Assembly: GCA_964576255.1 (NCBI GenBank) | Contig: CAZNUK010000001.1 | Coordinates: forward strand, 62,001 to 126,000 | Direction: 5' to 3' | DNA: 64,000 nucleotides | Source: Eshraghiella sp964576255 | GTDB taxonomy: Bacteria; Bacillota; Clostridia; Lachnospirales; Lachnospiraceae | In this document: positions 44,768 through 52,188 of the stretch, one piece after another | Numbering within the stretch: the first letter of the stretch is position 1 | Layout: each line of letters opens with the position of its first letter | Translations under genes and position numbers: made by a program | Notes under the pieces: model-generated | What the model saw: the letters and a program-made list of their open reading frames with translations, nothing else | Databases searched by the model: none | What the model was told of the DNA's origin: nothing

Positions 44768-44806
44768 AGGCACCACCTTTTTATCAAAAGTACTGTTATG
44801 AATATA

Positions 44807-44835
44807 ATTATACCACAAACTTCCATTTTGGACAG
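44807..44835 (-). promoter_or_regulatory. Shared-type promoter with TCCAAAATGGA box, kinase 2
   Basis: On the minus strand: CTGTCC (44830-44835), spacer AAAATGGAAGTTTGTGG, TATAAT (44807-44812). The palindrome lies at 44822-44832. Confidence 0.85.
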
Positions 44836-44860
44836 TTTTATTTACTTACGGAGTAATAAA

Positions 44861-44893
44861 TTAAGTCCAGAGAGATACACTCTCTGGACTCAA
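44861..44893 (-). terminator. Terminator after the Rpn pseudogene (copy of 41441-41473)
   Basis: CCAGAGAG / CTCTCTGG stem with outer AAGT/ACTC pairs; duplicated together with the neighbouring genes. Confidence 0.7.
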
Positions 44894-44941
44894 CTTGTCT
44901 ACCATCTGAGATGAAAAGTATTATTACCCTACGTCGTTTTG

Positions 44942-45260
44942 TTATTTTGCAGATTTTAATCTGGCATTTTCCTCAAGAAGTCGTGCTATTATCTCATCAT
45001 TCTCAGCTATCTTGCGATCTTTTTCTGACAGCTCCTGTCCCAAGCCTTCTATCCGCTGCTCTTTTTCTGATATTTCGCGCTCCAGCTTTGCCATATCCTT
45101 CTCTGCCTGCTCTGCCGTATACTCCAAAATCATTCCCACAACCTCATTTCTCCTCTTTGCGAAAAATTCAGCCAAAACATTATTCTCTATGCAGTAATTG
45201 ATTGCCTTATTTGCCGCCTCTGCTTTGGTCAAGTTCCTCTCTGTTGATTTTATTTGCCAT
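44942..45260 (-). pseudogene. Rpn-family pseudogene, internal 539-bp deletion
   Basis: The ATG at 45260, with AAGGAGG ahead, encodes MANKINRE, the first eight residues of the intact paralogue at 42379. The sequence then jumps to the paralogue's residue 188 (RNLTKAEA...), with the last 98 codons almost identical at DNA level. Comparing distances (22 nt here against 561 nt there) gives a 539-bp deletion, not a multiple of three, so the start and the C-terminal part are out of frame. The break lies in short AGAGAG/AGAGAA sequence, suggesting deletion between microhomologies. It lies upstream of kinase 2 as the intact copy lies upstream of kinase 1. Confidence 0.88.
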
Positions 45261-45309
45261 AAGTATATCCTCCTTAAGATTTGTATTACGCCCTCGCGAA
45301 GGAAAAATA

Positions 45310-45452
45310 TTGCATGCAACCGATATCTTAATAACAAGCTTACGCCCTTATTAAGCTCCTTTCAATGGCAAAAATCACTGAATTTTGTATGAAAATTTCT
45401 GTAATTATTTAGTGTCAACTTTTGCACTTAATTTTATTAAGTAAAAAGGAAC
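45310..45452 (-). repeat. Conserved leader upstream of an Rpn gene, copy 2
   Basis: Homologous to 26966-27102. Shared plus-strand strings are TTGCATGCAA, GATATCTTA, CAATGGCAA, ACTGAATTTTG, TTTCTGTAATTATT and AGTGTCAACTTTT. The short stretch between it and the ATG differs, including an extra GCCCTCGCGAAGG hairpin. Confidence 0.75.
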
Positions 45453-45454
45453 AA

Positions 45455-45540
45455 AGAGTCCGCTTGCGGACTCTCGCGCCGAGCGCGGTTGCGTTAGCAA
45501 CAACTTCCTTGCACGCGCGAGTGCGCATCCATAGCGGAGC
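45455..45540. repeat. GC-rich extragenic hairpin cluster
   Basis: Much more GC-rich than its surroundings. It contains AGAGTCCGC-TT-GCGGACTCT (45455-45474), an inner GTTGC-GTTA-GCAAC hairpin, and a CTCGCGC/GCGCGAG pair enclosing it. No ORF is visible. It resembles a repetitive extragenic palindromic element more than any RNA gene I know. Confidence 0.65.
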
Positions 45541-45612
45541 GATTTTTTATTCTAGAGGAAATGCCTTTCACACTTTAGTGTGACACGGTATTTCCTCTAG
45601 AATAAAAAAATC
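45541..45612. repeat. Long palindrome, about 22-bp arms
   Basis: 45541-45562 pairs with 45590-45612 (one extra A on the right arm), centred on TCTAGAGGAAAT/ATTTCCTCTAGA, with an inner CACACT/AGTGTG hairpin. It runs directly into the pgi terminator. Confidence 0.85.
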
Positions 45613-45632
45613 CCGGGAACTTTCGTTCCCGG
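45613..45632 (-). terminator. Terminator of pgi
   Basis: CCGGGAAC-TTTC-GTTCCCGG, 8-bp GC-rich stem; GATTTTTTTATT follows on the minus strand. Confidence 0.9.
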
Positions 45633-45647
45633 AACTAAAAATCTTAA

Positions 45648-46994
45648 TTATAATCTCTTCAAAAGCTCTTCTCTTTCCTTCTCAAATCCAGGCTTTCCAA
45701 GAAGTGAAAACATTTTCTTCTTGTAGCTCTCAACACCCGGCTGATCAAATGGATTAACACCAAGAATATAACCACTTACACCACATGCGAACTCATAGAA
45801 GTAGAATAACTCACCAAGGTAGAACTCATTCTGCTCAGGAATGTTAACCATAAGGTTCGGAACATTTCCATCTGTATGTGCAAGAACTACACCATTCATA
45901 GCACTCTTGTTAATAAAGTCAATGCTCTTACCTGCAAGGTAGTTAAGTCCATCAGTATCAACTGATTCATGACCCATAATTAATTCTACAGTAGGAGTCT
46001 CAACATTCATAACGGTCTCAAACATAATTCTTGCGCCATCCTGAATGAACTGTCCAAGAGAATGAAGGTCCGTTGTAAAATCACAGGCAGCTGGGAAAAT
46101 TCCCTTGTTATCCTTGCCCTCGCTCTCTCCGAAAAGCTGTTTCCACCACTCTGAAATATAGTGGAGGCTTGGCTCGTAGTTAGCTACGATTTCTACATTC
46201 TTGCCCTTTCTTAAGAGGCAATTTCTAACTGCTGCATATAAAAGTGCATCATTTTCTTCAAAATCAGCCTCAAGAGCCATCTTTCTTCCTGCTGCTGCAC
46301 CTTCCATAAGCTTATCAATATCTGCACCGCTTACTGCGATTGGAAGGAGTCCTACTGCTGTAAGAACTGAGAATCTTCCACCAACATCATCAGGTACTAC
46401 GAAGGTCTCATAACCCTCTTCGTTAGCAAGGTTCTTAAGAGCTCCTCTAGCCTTGTCAGTAGTAGCATAAATTCTCTTAACAGCCTCGTCATGTCCATAC
46501 TTCTTCTCAAGCATTTCCTTAAATACACGAAATGCAATAGCAGGCTCTGTTGTGGTTCCTGACTTAGAAATCATATTGATAGAGAAATCTCTGTTACCGA
46601 TAACATCAATAAGACCTGCAATATAAGTACTGCTGATGTTATTACCAACATAGTAAATCTCTGGAGTCTTTCTCTGATCCTTAGAAATATTGTTATAAAA
46701 ACCATGTCTTAAGAATTCAATTGCAGCTCTCGCTCCAAGATAAGAACCACCGATTCCGATTACAAGTAATACATCAGAATCCTCCTGAATCTTCTTAGCC
46801 GCTTTCTTAATTCTGTCAAATTCTTCTTTATCGTAAGCTACAGGAAGGTCAATCCAGCCAAGGAAATCATTTCCTGCTCCGGTTCTGGATAAAAGCTGTT
46901 CCTTAGCATCTAATGCAAGTTTCTTCATATACTCCATCTCGTGAGCACTCACAAATGAAGCTGCCTTTGAATAGTCAAATGTAATCTTTCCCAT
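45648..46994 (-). CDS. pgi: Glucose-6-phosphate isomerase
   Basis: 448 residues, the short Gram-positive form. The signatures are LLVIGIGGSYLGARAAIEFL, SINMISKSGTTTEPAIAFRV, GGRFSVLTAVGLLPIAVSG and QFIQDGARIMFETV. It interconverts glucose 6-phosphate and fructose 6-phosphate in glycolysis. It starts at 46994 behind AAAGGAG and is monocistronic with a strong terminator. Confidence 0.98.
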   Translation of the reverse strand: MGKITFDYSKAASFVSAHEMEYMKKLALDAKEQLLSRTGAGNDFLGWIDLPVAYDKEEFDRIKKAAKKIQEDSDVLLVIGIGGSYLGARAAIEFLRHGFYNNISKDQRKTPEIYYVGNNISSTYIAGLIDVIGNRDFSINMISKSGTTTEPAIAFRVFKEMLEKKYGHDEAVKRIYATTDKARGALKNLANEEGYETFVVPDDVGGRFSVLTAVGLLPIAVSGADIDKLMEGAAAGRKMALEADFEENDALLYAAVRNCLLRKGKNVEIVANYEPSLHYISEWWKQLFGESEGKDNKGIFPAACDFTTDLHSLGQFIQDGARIMFETVMNVETPTVELIMGHESVDTDGLNYLAGKSIDFINKSAMNGVVLAHTDGNVPNLMVNIPEQNEFYLGELFYFYEFACGVSGYILGVNPFDQPGVESYKKKMFSLLGKPGFEKEREELLKRL

Positions 46995-47060
46995 TTTCCC
47001 AATTCTCCTTTGTCAAATTTTTCAAATTCTTTTTAATTATAGAATATTCAATAAATTTTA

Positions 47061-47654
47061 TCAACCTAAATATTCACGCAAAATTTCGTCAATTAGTTTT
47101 CGCTCATCCACAGTTACAGTCTGGGCTTTATTTGTCTGAGGTTCCGTTACTGAATCCTCCGACACAGCGCTTTCAGCTTCCATAGTAGCCGCAGGATAAA
47201 ATCTGTTTTCAAAATAGTCCACTATATTAAGGGTAATTCTCTTTTTTTTATCAGAAATATCCAGTAGTCTTAAGGTTCCGGATAAAATATACATTGCAAG
47301 AAATCCACATAAGAGGTATTCCATGGCATAATTTTTATCCATAAGTGCCCCACACACTCCGCACACCACACACAACCCCGACATAATTCCTGCCAGCTTC
47401 TCATATGCGTAAATACTCATACCTCTGTGCTTATATTTTTCAAGGTACTTTGTGGCAAAAGCCTCCGTGTTATTAATTTCATGACCAATTTTGATACAGT
47501 TTTCATATCTAAGCTTCATCTGCTTAAAAAATGTTTCAGTAGAGTCTTCGAATCGCTCCGTTTCCTCAAGTAGCTCTATTGTAATTTTTCTCAAAATATT
47601 GTTAACAGAAATTCCGGCCAAAAAAGCAACTCCAGTAAGTATAAAAAAATACAT
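47061..47654 (-). CDS. Hypothetical membrane protein
   Basis: 197 residues, family not recognised. An N-terminal hydrophobic helix, a charged helical stretch (about 25-85) with TKYLEKYKHRGMSIYAYEKL, two close transmembrane helices (about 88-130), and a C-terminal tail rich in Glu and Thr ending DERKLIDEILREYLG. The AGGAGG site is too close to the first ATG and 6 bases from the ATG at 47654, so the latter is used. The general plan (hydrophobic, coil, two helices) recalls TadC-like proteins but no motif supports that. Confidence 0.7.
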   Translation of the reverse strand: MYFFILTGVAFLAGISVNNILRKITIELLEETERFEDSTETFFKQMKLRYENCIKIGHEINNTEAFATKYLEKYKHRGMSIYAYEKLAGIMSGLCVVCGVCGALMDKNYAMEYLLCGFLAMYILSGTLRLLDISDKKKRITLNIVDYFENRFYPAATMEAESAVSEDSVTEPQTNKAQTVTVDERKLIDEILREYLG

Positions 47655-47746
47655 ATGCATCCTCCTTATGCTGTTCTTATCTGAATCATAACCATAAGGA
47701 AGTCAGGATGAAACATCATTTCATCGAAAAAACTTTACAAAAAATC

Positions 47747-48439
47747 CTAAATTCTGTTAAGCATCTCACACAACATTGCAACCGAATTATCAATTGCTTT
47801 TTTCTCAAATTCACCATAATCCATTGACGCACTATCATCAGCCTTATCAGAAATCGCTCTTATGATAAGAAAAGGAATATTGTTAAGGAATGCCGCCTGA
47901 GCAATAGCTGCTCCCTCCATCTCTGTACAAAAACCGGCAAACAGATTAATTAATCTTTCTTTAACCGCCTTGTCAGTAATGAACTGGTCACCGCTTACGA
48001 CTCTACCTTTAAATACACCAATTTTCGGTACCGCCACCTTGCAGGCTTCCTCTGCAACCTGAATAAGCTTTTTATCTGCCTCAAAAATAGAAGTCTTCAT
48101 TCTTGGAATCATGCCCGGCTCATATCCAAAGCCTGTTGCGTCCATATCATGTTGCAAAGCATCTGTAGAAATAACCACATCTCCAATATTAATTTCATTT
48201 TTAAGGGAGCCTGCCACTCCTGTATTAATAACAGTATCCACTTTAAAATATGTAGCAAGAATCTGCGTACACATTGCTGCATTAACTTTTCCAATTCCAC
48301 TTCTGACTACAACAATTTCCTTGCTACCGATTAAACCCTTGTTAAATACCATTCCGGCAATTTCTGTCTTATCTATTTCTGTCATTTTCTGAACAAGCTG
48401 ACTAACCTCTTCTTCCATTGCTCCAATAATACCAATCAT
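47747..48439 (-). CDS. mtnN: 5'-methylthioadenosine/S-adenosylhomocysteine nucleosidase
   Basis: 230 residues from MIGIIGAMEEEVSQLVQKMT. The family motifs VVVRSGIGKVNAAMCTQIL, INTGVAGSL, GRVVSGDQFITDK, CTEMEGAAIAQAA and AISDKADDSA, with the catalytic Asp in the last, are complete. It removes adenine from MTA and SAH and so recycles methyl-group by-products and feeds autoinducer-2 precursor. The ATG at 48439 follows GGAGG; an upstream ATG overlaps that ribosome site. Confidence 0.95.
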   Translation of the reverse strand: MIGIIGAMEEEVSQLVQKMTEIDKTEIAGMVFNKGLIGSKEIVVVRSGIGKVNAAMCTQILATYFKVDTVINTGVAGSLKNEINIGDVVISTDALQHDMDATGFGYEPGMIPRMKTSIFEADKKLIQVAEEACKVAVPKIGVFKGRVVSGDQFITDKAVKERLINLFAGFCTEMEGAAIAQAAFLNNIPFLIIRAISDKADDSASMDYGEFEKKAIDNSVAMLCEMLNRI

Positions 48440-48468
48440 TATTAATTCCTCCAAAATTTTATGGAATG

Positions 48469-48501
48469 ATTATACCACTTTTTTATGTATTGTGCTATAA
48501 T
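48469..48501. promoter_or_regulatory. Overlapping divergent promoters of mtnN and the TSCPD gene
   Basis: A minus-strand TATAAT (48469-48474, extended by TGG) faces mtnN. A plus-strand TATAAT (48496-48501, preceded by TGTGC) faces the TSCPD gene. Neither has a good -35 box. Confidence 0.6.
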
Positions 48502-48534
48502 AAGCTGATTAGAATGTAATATGGAGGATTTAAC

Positions 48535-48783
48535 ATGAATACATTTACCACTACCGGCACTTGCTCACGTGCCATTAATTTTGAAATTGAGGGAGAGATA
48601 ATTAAACATGTTGAATTTATTGGCGGATGCTCCGGTAACACTCAGGGTGTTGCCCGCTTAGTTGAAGGTATGAATATTAACGACGCAATTAAAAAAATCG
48701 AAGGAATCAAATGCGGACCTCGACCAACCTCCTGCCCTGACCAGCTTGCAAAGGCACTTAAGGGATACCTTAACAACCAGTAA
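48535..48783 (+). CDS. TSCPD-domain small protein (TIGR03905 type)
   Basis: 82 residues covering one TSCPD domain: TTGTCSRAINFEIEGEIIKH, FIGGCSGNTQGVARLVEGM, then IKCGPRPTSCPDQLAKAL. Cys residues at the start, in GGCSGN and in SCPDQ may bind metal. The domain is also the C-terminal module of some vitamin B12-dependent ribonucleotide reductases. The stand-alone form has no known role. GGAGG precedes the ATG, and murG follows 35 bp later, perhaps cotranscribed. Confidence 0.88.
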   Translation: MNTFTTTGTCSRAINFEIEGEIIKHVEFIGGCSGNTQGVARLVEGMNINDAIKKIEGIKCGPRPTSCPDQLAKALKGYLNNQ

Positions 48784-48818
48784 TAAGTAATTTTACTTAA
48801 TTGAAAGGACACGGATAT

Positions 48819-49883
48819 ATGAAAAAAATTGTTTTGACCGGTGGTGGTACTGCCGGCCATGTAACACCTAATATAGCTTTAATACCTTACCTTAAGGAGG
48901 CCGGTTATGAAATTCATTATATCGGTTCCTATGAAGGAATTGAAAAGACCCTTATCTCCGATTTGGGTATTCCATACTATGGAATATCTTCCGGTAAATT
49001 AAGACGATATCTCTCCCTTAAAAATTTTACTGACCCTTTTCGGGTTATTAAGGGATTTTCGCAGGCAAAGCGTCTTATGAAAGAAATAGCACCAGATGTG
49101 GTATTTTCCAAGGGAGGATTCGTTACTGTTCCGGTAGTTAAAGCGGCTGCCAAATATAACATCCCAACCATACTCCATGAGTCAGATATGACCCCAGGAC
49201 TTGCCAATAAACTTTGTCGTAAACATGCGAAAAAGATTTGCTGTAACTTTCCGGAGACTGTTGAACTATTTGACAATGGAAAAGGTGTACTTACCGGCTC
49301 ACCAATTCGTCGTGAGCTGATTACAGGAGACAGAGCCACCGGACTTAAGCTCTGTGGTTTTAATACAGAAAAACCGGTACTTATGGTTATCGGTGGTAGC
49401 CTTGGTGCCCTTCATGTTAATGAGGCAGTTCGTAATATTTTACACGACTTATTGGAGCGTTATCAGATTATTCATATATGTGGTAAGGGCAAGGTTGACG
49501 AAAGCTTTTACAGTACAACAGGCTACTATCAGTTTGAATATGTTAATGAAGAACTTAAAGATTTGTTTGCGGCAGCGGATATTGTAATTTCCAGAGCTGG
49601 CGCCAATGTTATTTGTGAGCTTTTGGCAATGCGTAAGCCTGCGCTACTGATTCCACTTCCTGCCAATGCCAGCCGTGGGGACCAGATTCTTAACGCTCGT
49701 TCTTTCAAAAAGCAGGGCTACAGTGAAGTTCTTGAAGAAGAAAATATGACTAATCAGACACTCCTTGATGCCATTAACAATTTGTACAATAATAGAGAAC
49801 AATACATTACAGCAATGTCTAACGGACAGCTTAATGACCCAATTACAACTATTGTTGATATAATTAAGGAGAATACACTCTAA
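48819..49883 (+). CDS. murG: UDP-GlcNAc:lipid I N-acetylglucosaminyltransferase MurG
   Basis: 354 residues. The motifs are VLTGGGTAGHVTPNIALIPY, VVFSKGGFVTVPVVKAAAKY, ILHESDMTPGLANKL, VIGGSLGALHVNEAV and SRAGANVICELLAMRKPALL followed by IPLPANASRGDQ. It adds GlcNAc to lipid I on the cytoplasmic membrane face to form lipid II. It lies outside any division-and-cell-wall cluster; the clostridial MurG type often does. The start at 48819 has AAAGGA about 10 bases upstream. Confidence 0.92.
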   Translation: MKKIVLTGGGTAGHVTPNIALIPYLKEAGYEIHYIGSYEGIEKTLISDLGIPYYGISSGKLRRYLSLKNFTDPFRVIKGFSQAKRLMKEIAPDVVFSKGGFVTVPVVKAAAKYNIPTILHESDMTPGLANKLCRKHAKKICCNFPETVELFDNGKGVLTGSPIRRELITGDRATGLKLCGFNTEKPVLMVIGGSLGALHVNEAVRNILHDLLERYQIIHICGKGKVDESFYSTTGYYQFEYVNEELKDLFAAADIVISRAGANVICELLAMRKPALLIPLPANASRGDQILNARSFKKQGYSEVLEEENMTNQTLLDAINNLYNNREQYITAMSNGQLNDPITTIVDIIKENTL

Positions 49884-49906
49884 ATTAGAAAGAGTGTCTT
49901 TTCACA

Positions 49907-49961
49907 GTTTAAACAATCTGGACGTTGAAGTGGCAAGCTGAAACGTCCAGATTATTTAAAC
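49907..49961. terminator. Large hairpin between murG and the HIT gene
   Basis: AATCTGGACGTT (49915-49926) pairs with AACGTCCAGATT (49942-49953), with outer GTTTAAA/TTTAAAC pairs. It separates convergent genes. A smaller ACACTC/GAGTGT hairpin followed by CTTTTC overlaps the murG stop. Confidence 0.72.
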
Positions 49962-49967
49962 CGTAAA

Positions 49968-50378
49968 TTACATATTCTCACTTATTAATTTTGCAACTGC
50001 TGCCAAATCATCCTCTGTCTGCTGTGGCTTTGGCGCCAAATCAATTGAGTCATTCTCCCATCTTGGAATCACATGAAGGTGCAGATGATATATTGTCTGC
50101 CCTGCTGCCGCGCCATTATTCTGTAAAATATTAACGCCATCACAACCCATTGCCTTCTTAACACCTCTGGCAACCTTTGCAGCAACAACCAATGCTTCAC
50201 TGAGAATTTCATCCGGTGCTGTAAGGGCATTTTCATAATGTTCTTTGGTAACTACCAGACAATGACCTTTAGCAGCCGGACTAATATCCATAATAACGCT
50301 AAAATGCTCATTCTCATACACCATATTAGTAGGAAATACACCATTCGCTAATTTGCAAAATAAACAATCGTCTTTCAT
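49968..50378 (-). CDS. HIT-family nucleotide hydrolase
   Basis: 136 residues with the histidine triad IYHLHLHVIPRW, the opening DDCLFCKLANGVFPTNMVYE (two Cys, a zinc site in some members) and ISPAAKGHCLVVTKEHY. It is Hint/HinT-like and probably hydrolyses nucleoside phosphoramidates or AMP conjugates. AAAGGAG precedes the ATG at 50378. Confidence 0.95.
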   Translation of the reverse strand: MKDDCLFCKLANGVFPTNMVYENEHFSVIMDISPAAKGHCLVVTKEHYENALTAPDEILSEALVVAAKVARGVKKAMGCDGVNILQNNGAAAGQTIYHLHLHVIPRWENDSIDLAPKPQQTEDDLAAVAKLISENM

Positions 50379-50475
50379 GTCGAATTTTCTCCTTTTATGT
50401 CAAATTATTTTTAATATTGAATTTGTTAAACCCCTACCTCTTGTGATATATTTAAATAGTAAGGGAGGTAACACT

Positions 50476-51198
50476 ATGATAACACAGCAGGACAAAAATT
50501 ATTTATCCAAACTCCAGACGCAAAATCCTGAAATATATGATTTTGTACAACATCTACTTGACGATTATCGACAAGATACCCGTCTGGGCTGCCATGATAT
50601 TGCCAATATTATATCTCTTATATTTGGCAATTTTCAGCTTCTTGAGTTAACCACACCGGGACTTTCAGATAATCCACGCTGGGCTCAGATGAACGAAGAT
50701 CTTCGTTATCTTGTTGCAACCATGGAAGCTATAAGCTTCTATCGCTATGCTAATACCATTAAGCCTGAAGAAGAATATCTTCACAGTTTTATTCAGGATA
50801 AGATTGAACCTATGGTCAAGTCACCTGAATACAATAAATTACATATTACAATAGATATTTGCGACCTTAATCCTGCAATCAGTATTGATTCAACTAAGAT
50901 TGCCTATGTCATAAAATCCATACTTGATAATATTGCTGACAATAATTGCGATGCCAATGTAGCAATAACAATATGCCCGAAAGACAACCATCTGTATTTT
51001 ACAATATCTGATGATTGCTCAGTTATATCCTCAGATATAATGTCCAACTTTTTTAATCCTTTTAATTCAGACAAGACCGGACATATTGGCTTATCACTTT
51101 CAAGCTCATATCAGATAATGATGGCTCATAATGGTAGTCTCGAGATTTTCCCTATTGGCGATAAGGGCTATTCCTATGTGCTTAGTCTGCCATTTTAA
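50476..51198 (+). CDS. Soluble histidine-kinase-like protein (HATPase fold)
   Basis: 240 residues with no transmembrane or sensor domain. The first half resembles a DHp helix pair, with the possible phospho-His in RLGCHDIANIISLIFGNFQL. The second half resembles a HATPase: DSTKIAYVIKSILDNIADNN (N-box-like), FNPFNSDKTGHIGLSLSSSY (a reduced F/G2-like region) and QIMMAHNGSLEIFPIG. The classic GxGxGL is missing, so ATP binding is doubtful; it may be a phosphotransfer protein. The ATG at 50476 follows GGGAGG. Its stop codon abuts the stop of the convergent flavodoxin-SCP2 gene, with no terminator between. Confidence 0.75.
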   Translation: MITQQDKNYLSKLQTQNPEIYDFVQHLLDDYRQDTRLGCHDIANIISLIFGNFQLLELTTPGLSDNPRWAQMNEDLRYLVATMEAISFYRYANTIKPEEEYLHSFIQDKIEPMVKSPEYNKLHITIDICDLNPAISIDSTKIAYVIKSILDNIADNNCDANVAITICPKDNHLYFTISDDCSVISSDIMSNFFNPFNSDKTGHIGLSLSSSYQIMMAHNGSLEIFPIGDKGYSYVLSLPF

Positions 51199-52188
51199 TT
51201 ATACGAATACGAAGTTCTCATCCAGCATTCTGAGAGTCTTAAAATTACCCTTGGCTGTCATCTCACCGGACATAAAGGCTCTCTGGAATGTCATCCTGCC
51301 TTCCATAATATTTTCCAACACATCCAATGATAATTTACCTATTACATCTGCACTTTCAATCTGTCCAAAGTAGCAATTAAGGGATTTGTTCTTAATAACA
51401 ATAATAAGTGAATCCTCTCTGCCTTCCAGCTTAAGAAGATATGTTGCTGTAAAATTATCCTGTGGAACATAATGGTCTTTGAGCATAGTGATATAATGCT
51501 CATCACCACCTTTTTCTTCTTCCTCAAGCATTGACTTAAACATTCCGGCCAGTTCTTCAATATCTTCCTTCTGTTTCTTAACGTAATTATCGTTAGCAGC
51601 GTATTTAGATAACTGCTCTGACTCCTGAGGTGTAAGATTAATTGTATCACTGACAATATTCTGCTTAATCGCTTTGTTACTTGAAGGAAACATTGTAAAC
51701 CTCTGAGAAACAGCACGATATGTCTCTTCTGCCTTTTTCTCTATCAATTCCATATAGTTACTGTTCATTGCAAACTCAGTATTGTCCTCTACATAAGCAC
51801 AAAGTCCGTTACATGCTTTACCTCCCAATATCTCCCATGCGTTGGTAAGCTCCATCATTGCTTCCCTTTCGCCATAGGCTTTGGACATTACTACAGGGAA
51901 CATATAAGTTCCGGAAATTTTACTCTTATCTCCATATAACCAGCATGCATCAAGGAAGCTGTGCATATATCCACCTATTCCGAACCATTCTACGGTAACT
52001 GCAAGAATAATCGCATCCGCCTCTTTAAGTGTCTGGGGTAATGTCATAATATTGTTTTTCATCTCATAGAGATTAAAACGCTCAACATTTACACGCAATT
52101 CTTCCAATACGGAGGTCATTCTATTAATAACAGAAATTGTAGGATCATCAATCATTCCTCTTCCGCCATAGTAAATATTAATTTTCAT
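51199..52188 (-). CDS. Flavodoxin/NADPH-dependent FMN reductase-like domain fused to an SCP2-type domain
   Basis: 329 residues. The N-terminal part (about 1-170) is flavodoxin-like: IYYGGRGMIDDPTISVINRM, TLKEADAIILAVTVEWFGIG and GYMHSFLDACWLYGD. The C-terminal part (about 225-329) resembles SCP2 sterol-carrier folds: FTATYLLKLEGREDSLIIVI and FGQIESADVIGKLSLDVLEN, then RMTFQRAFMSGEMTAKGN. It may bind a flavin at one end and a lipid at the other. It is the last gene of the Tad operon, overlapping the rhomboid gene by 11 bases. The start at 52188 has AAGGAG 11 bases upstream. Confidence 0.82.
   Translation of the reverse strand: MKINIYYGGRGMIDDPTISVINRMTSVLEELRVNVERFNLYEMKNNIMTLPQTLKEADAIILAVTVEWFGIGGYMHSFLDACWLYGDKSKISGTYMFPVVMSKAYGEREAMMELTNAWEILGGKACNGLCAYVEDNTEFAMNSNYMELIEKKAEETYRAVSQRFTMFPSSNKAIKQNIVSDTINLTPQESEQLSKYAANDNYVKKQKEDIEELAGMFKSMLEEEEKGGDEHYITMLKDHYVPQDNFTATYLLKLEGREDSLIIVIKNKSLNCYFGQIESADVIGKLSLDVLENIMEGRMTFQRAFMSGEMTAKGNFKTLRMLDENFVFV

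Noticed and set aside
45455..45540. Structured RNA gene or tRNA
   Set aside because: No cloverleaf, known RNA motif or flanking promoter was recognised; the hairpins look like repeat elements.
47061..47654. TadC/TadB-like platform protein
   Set aside because: The arrangement of helices is only loosely similar; no T2SSF motif is present.
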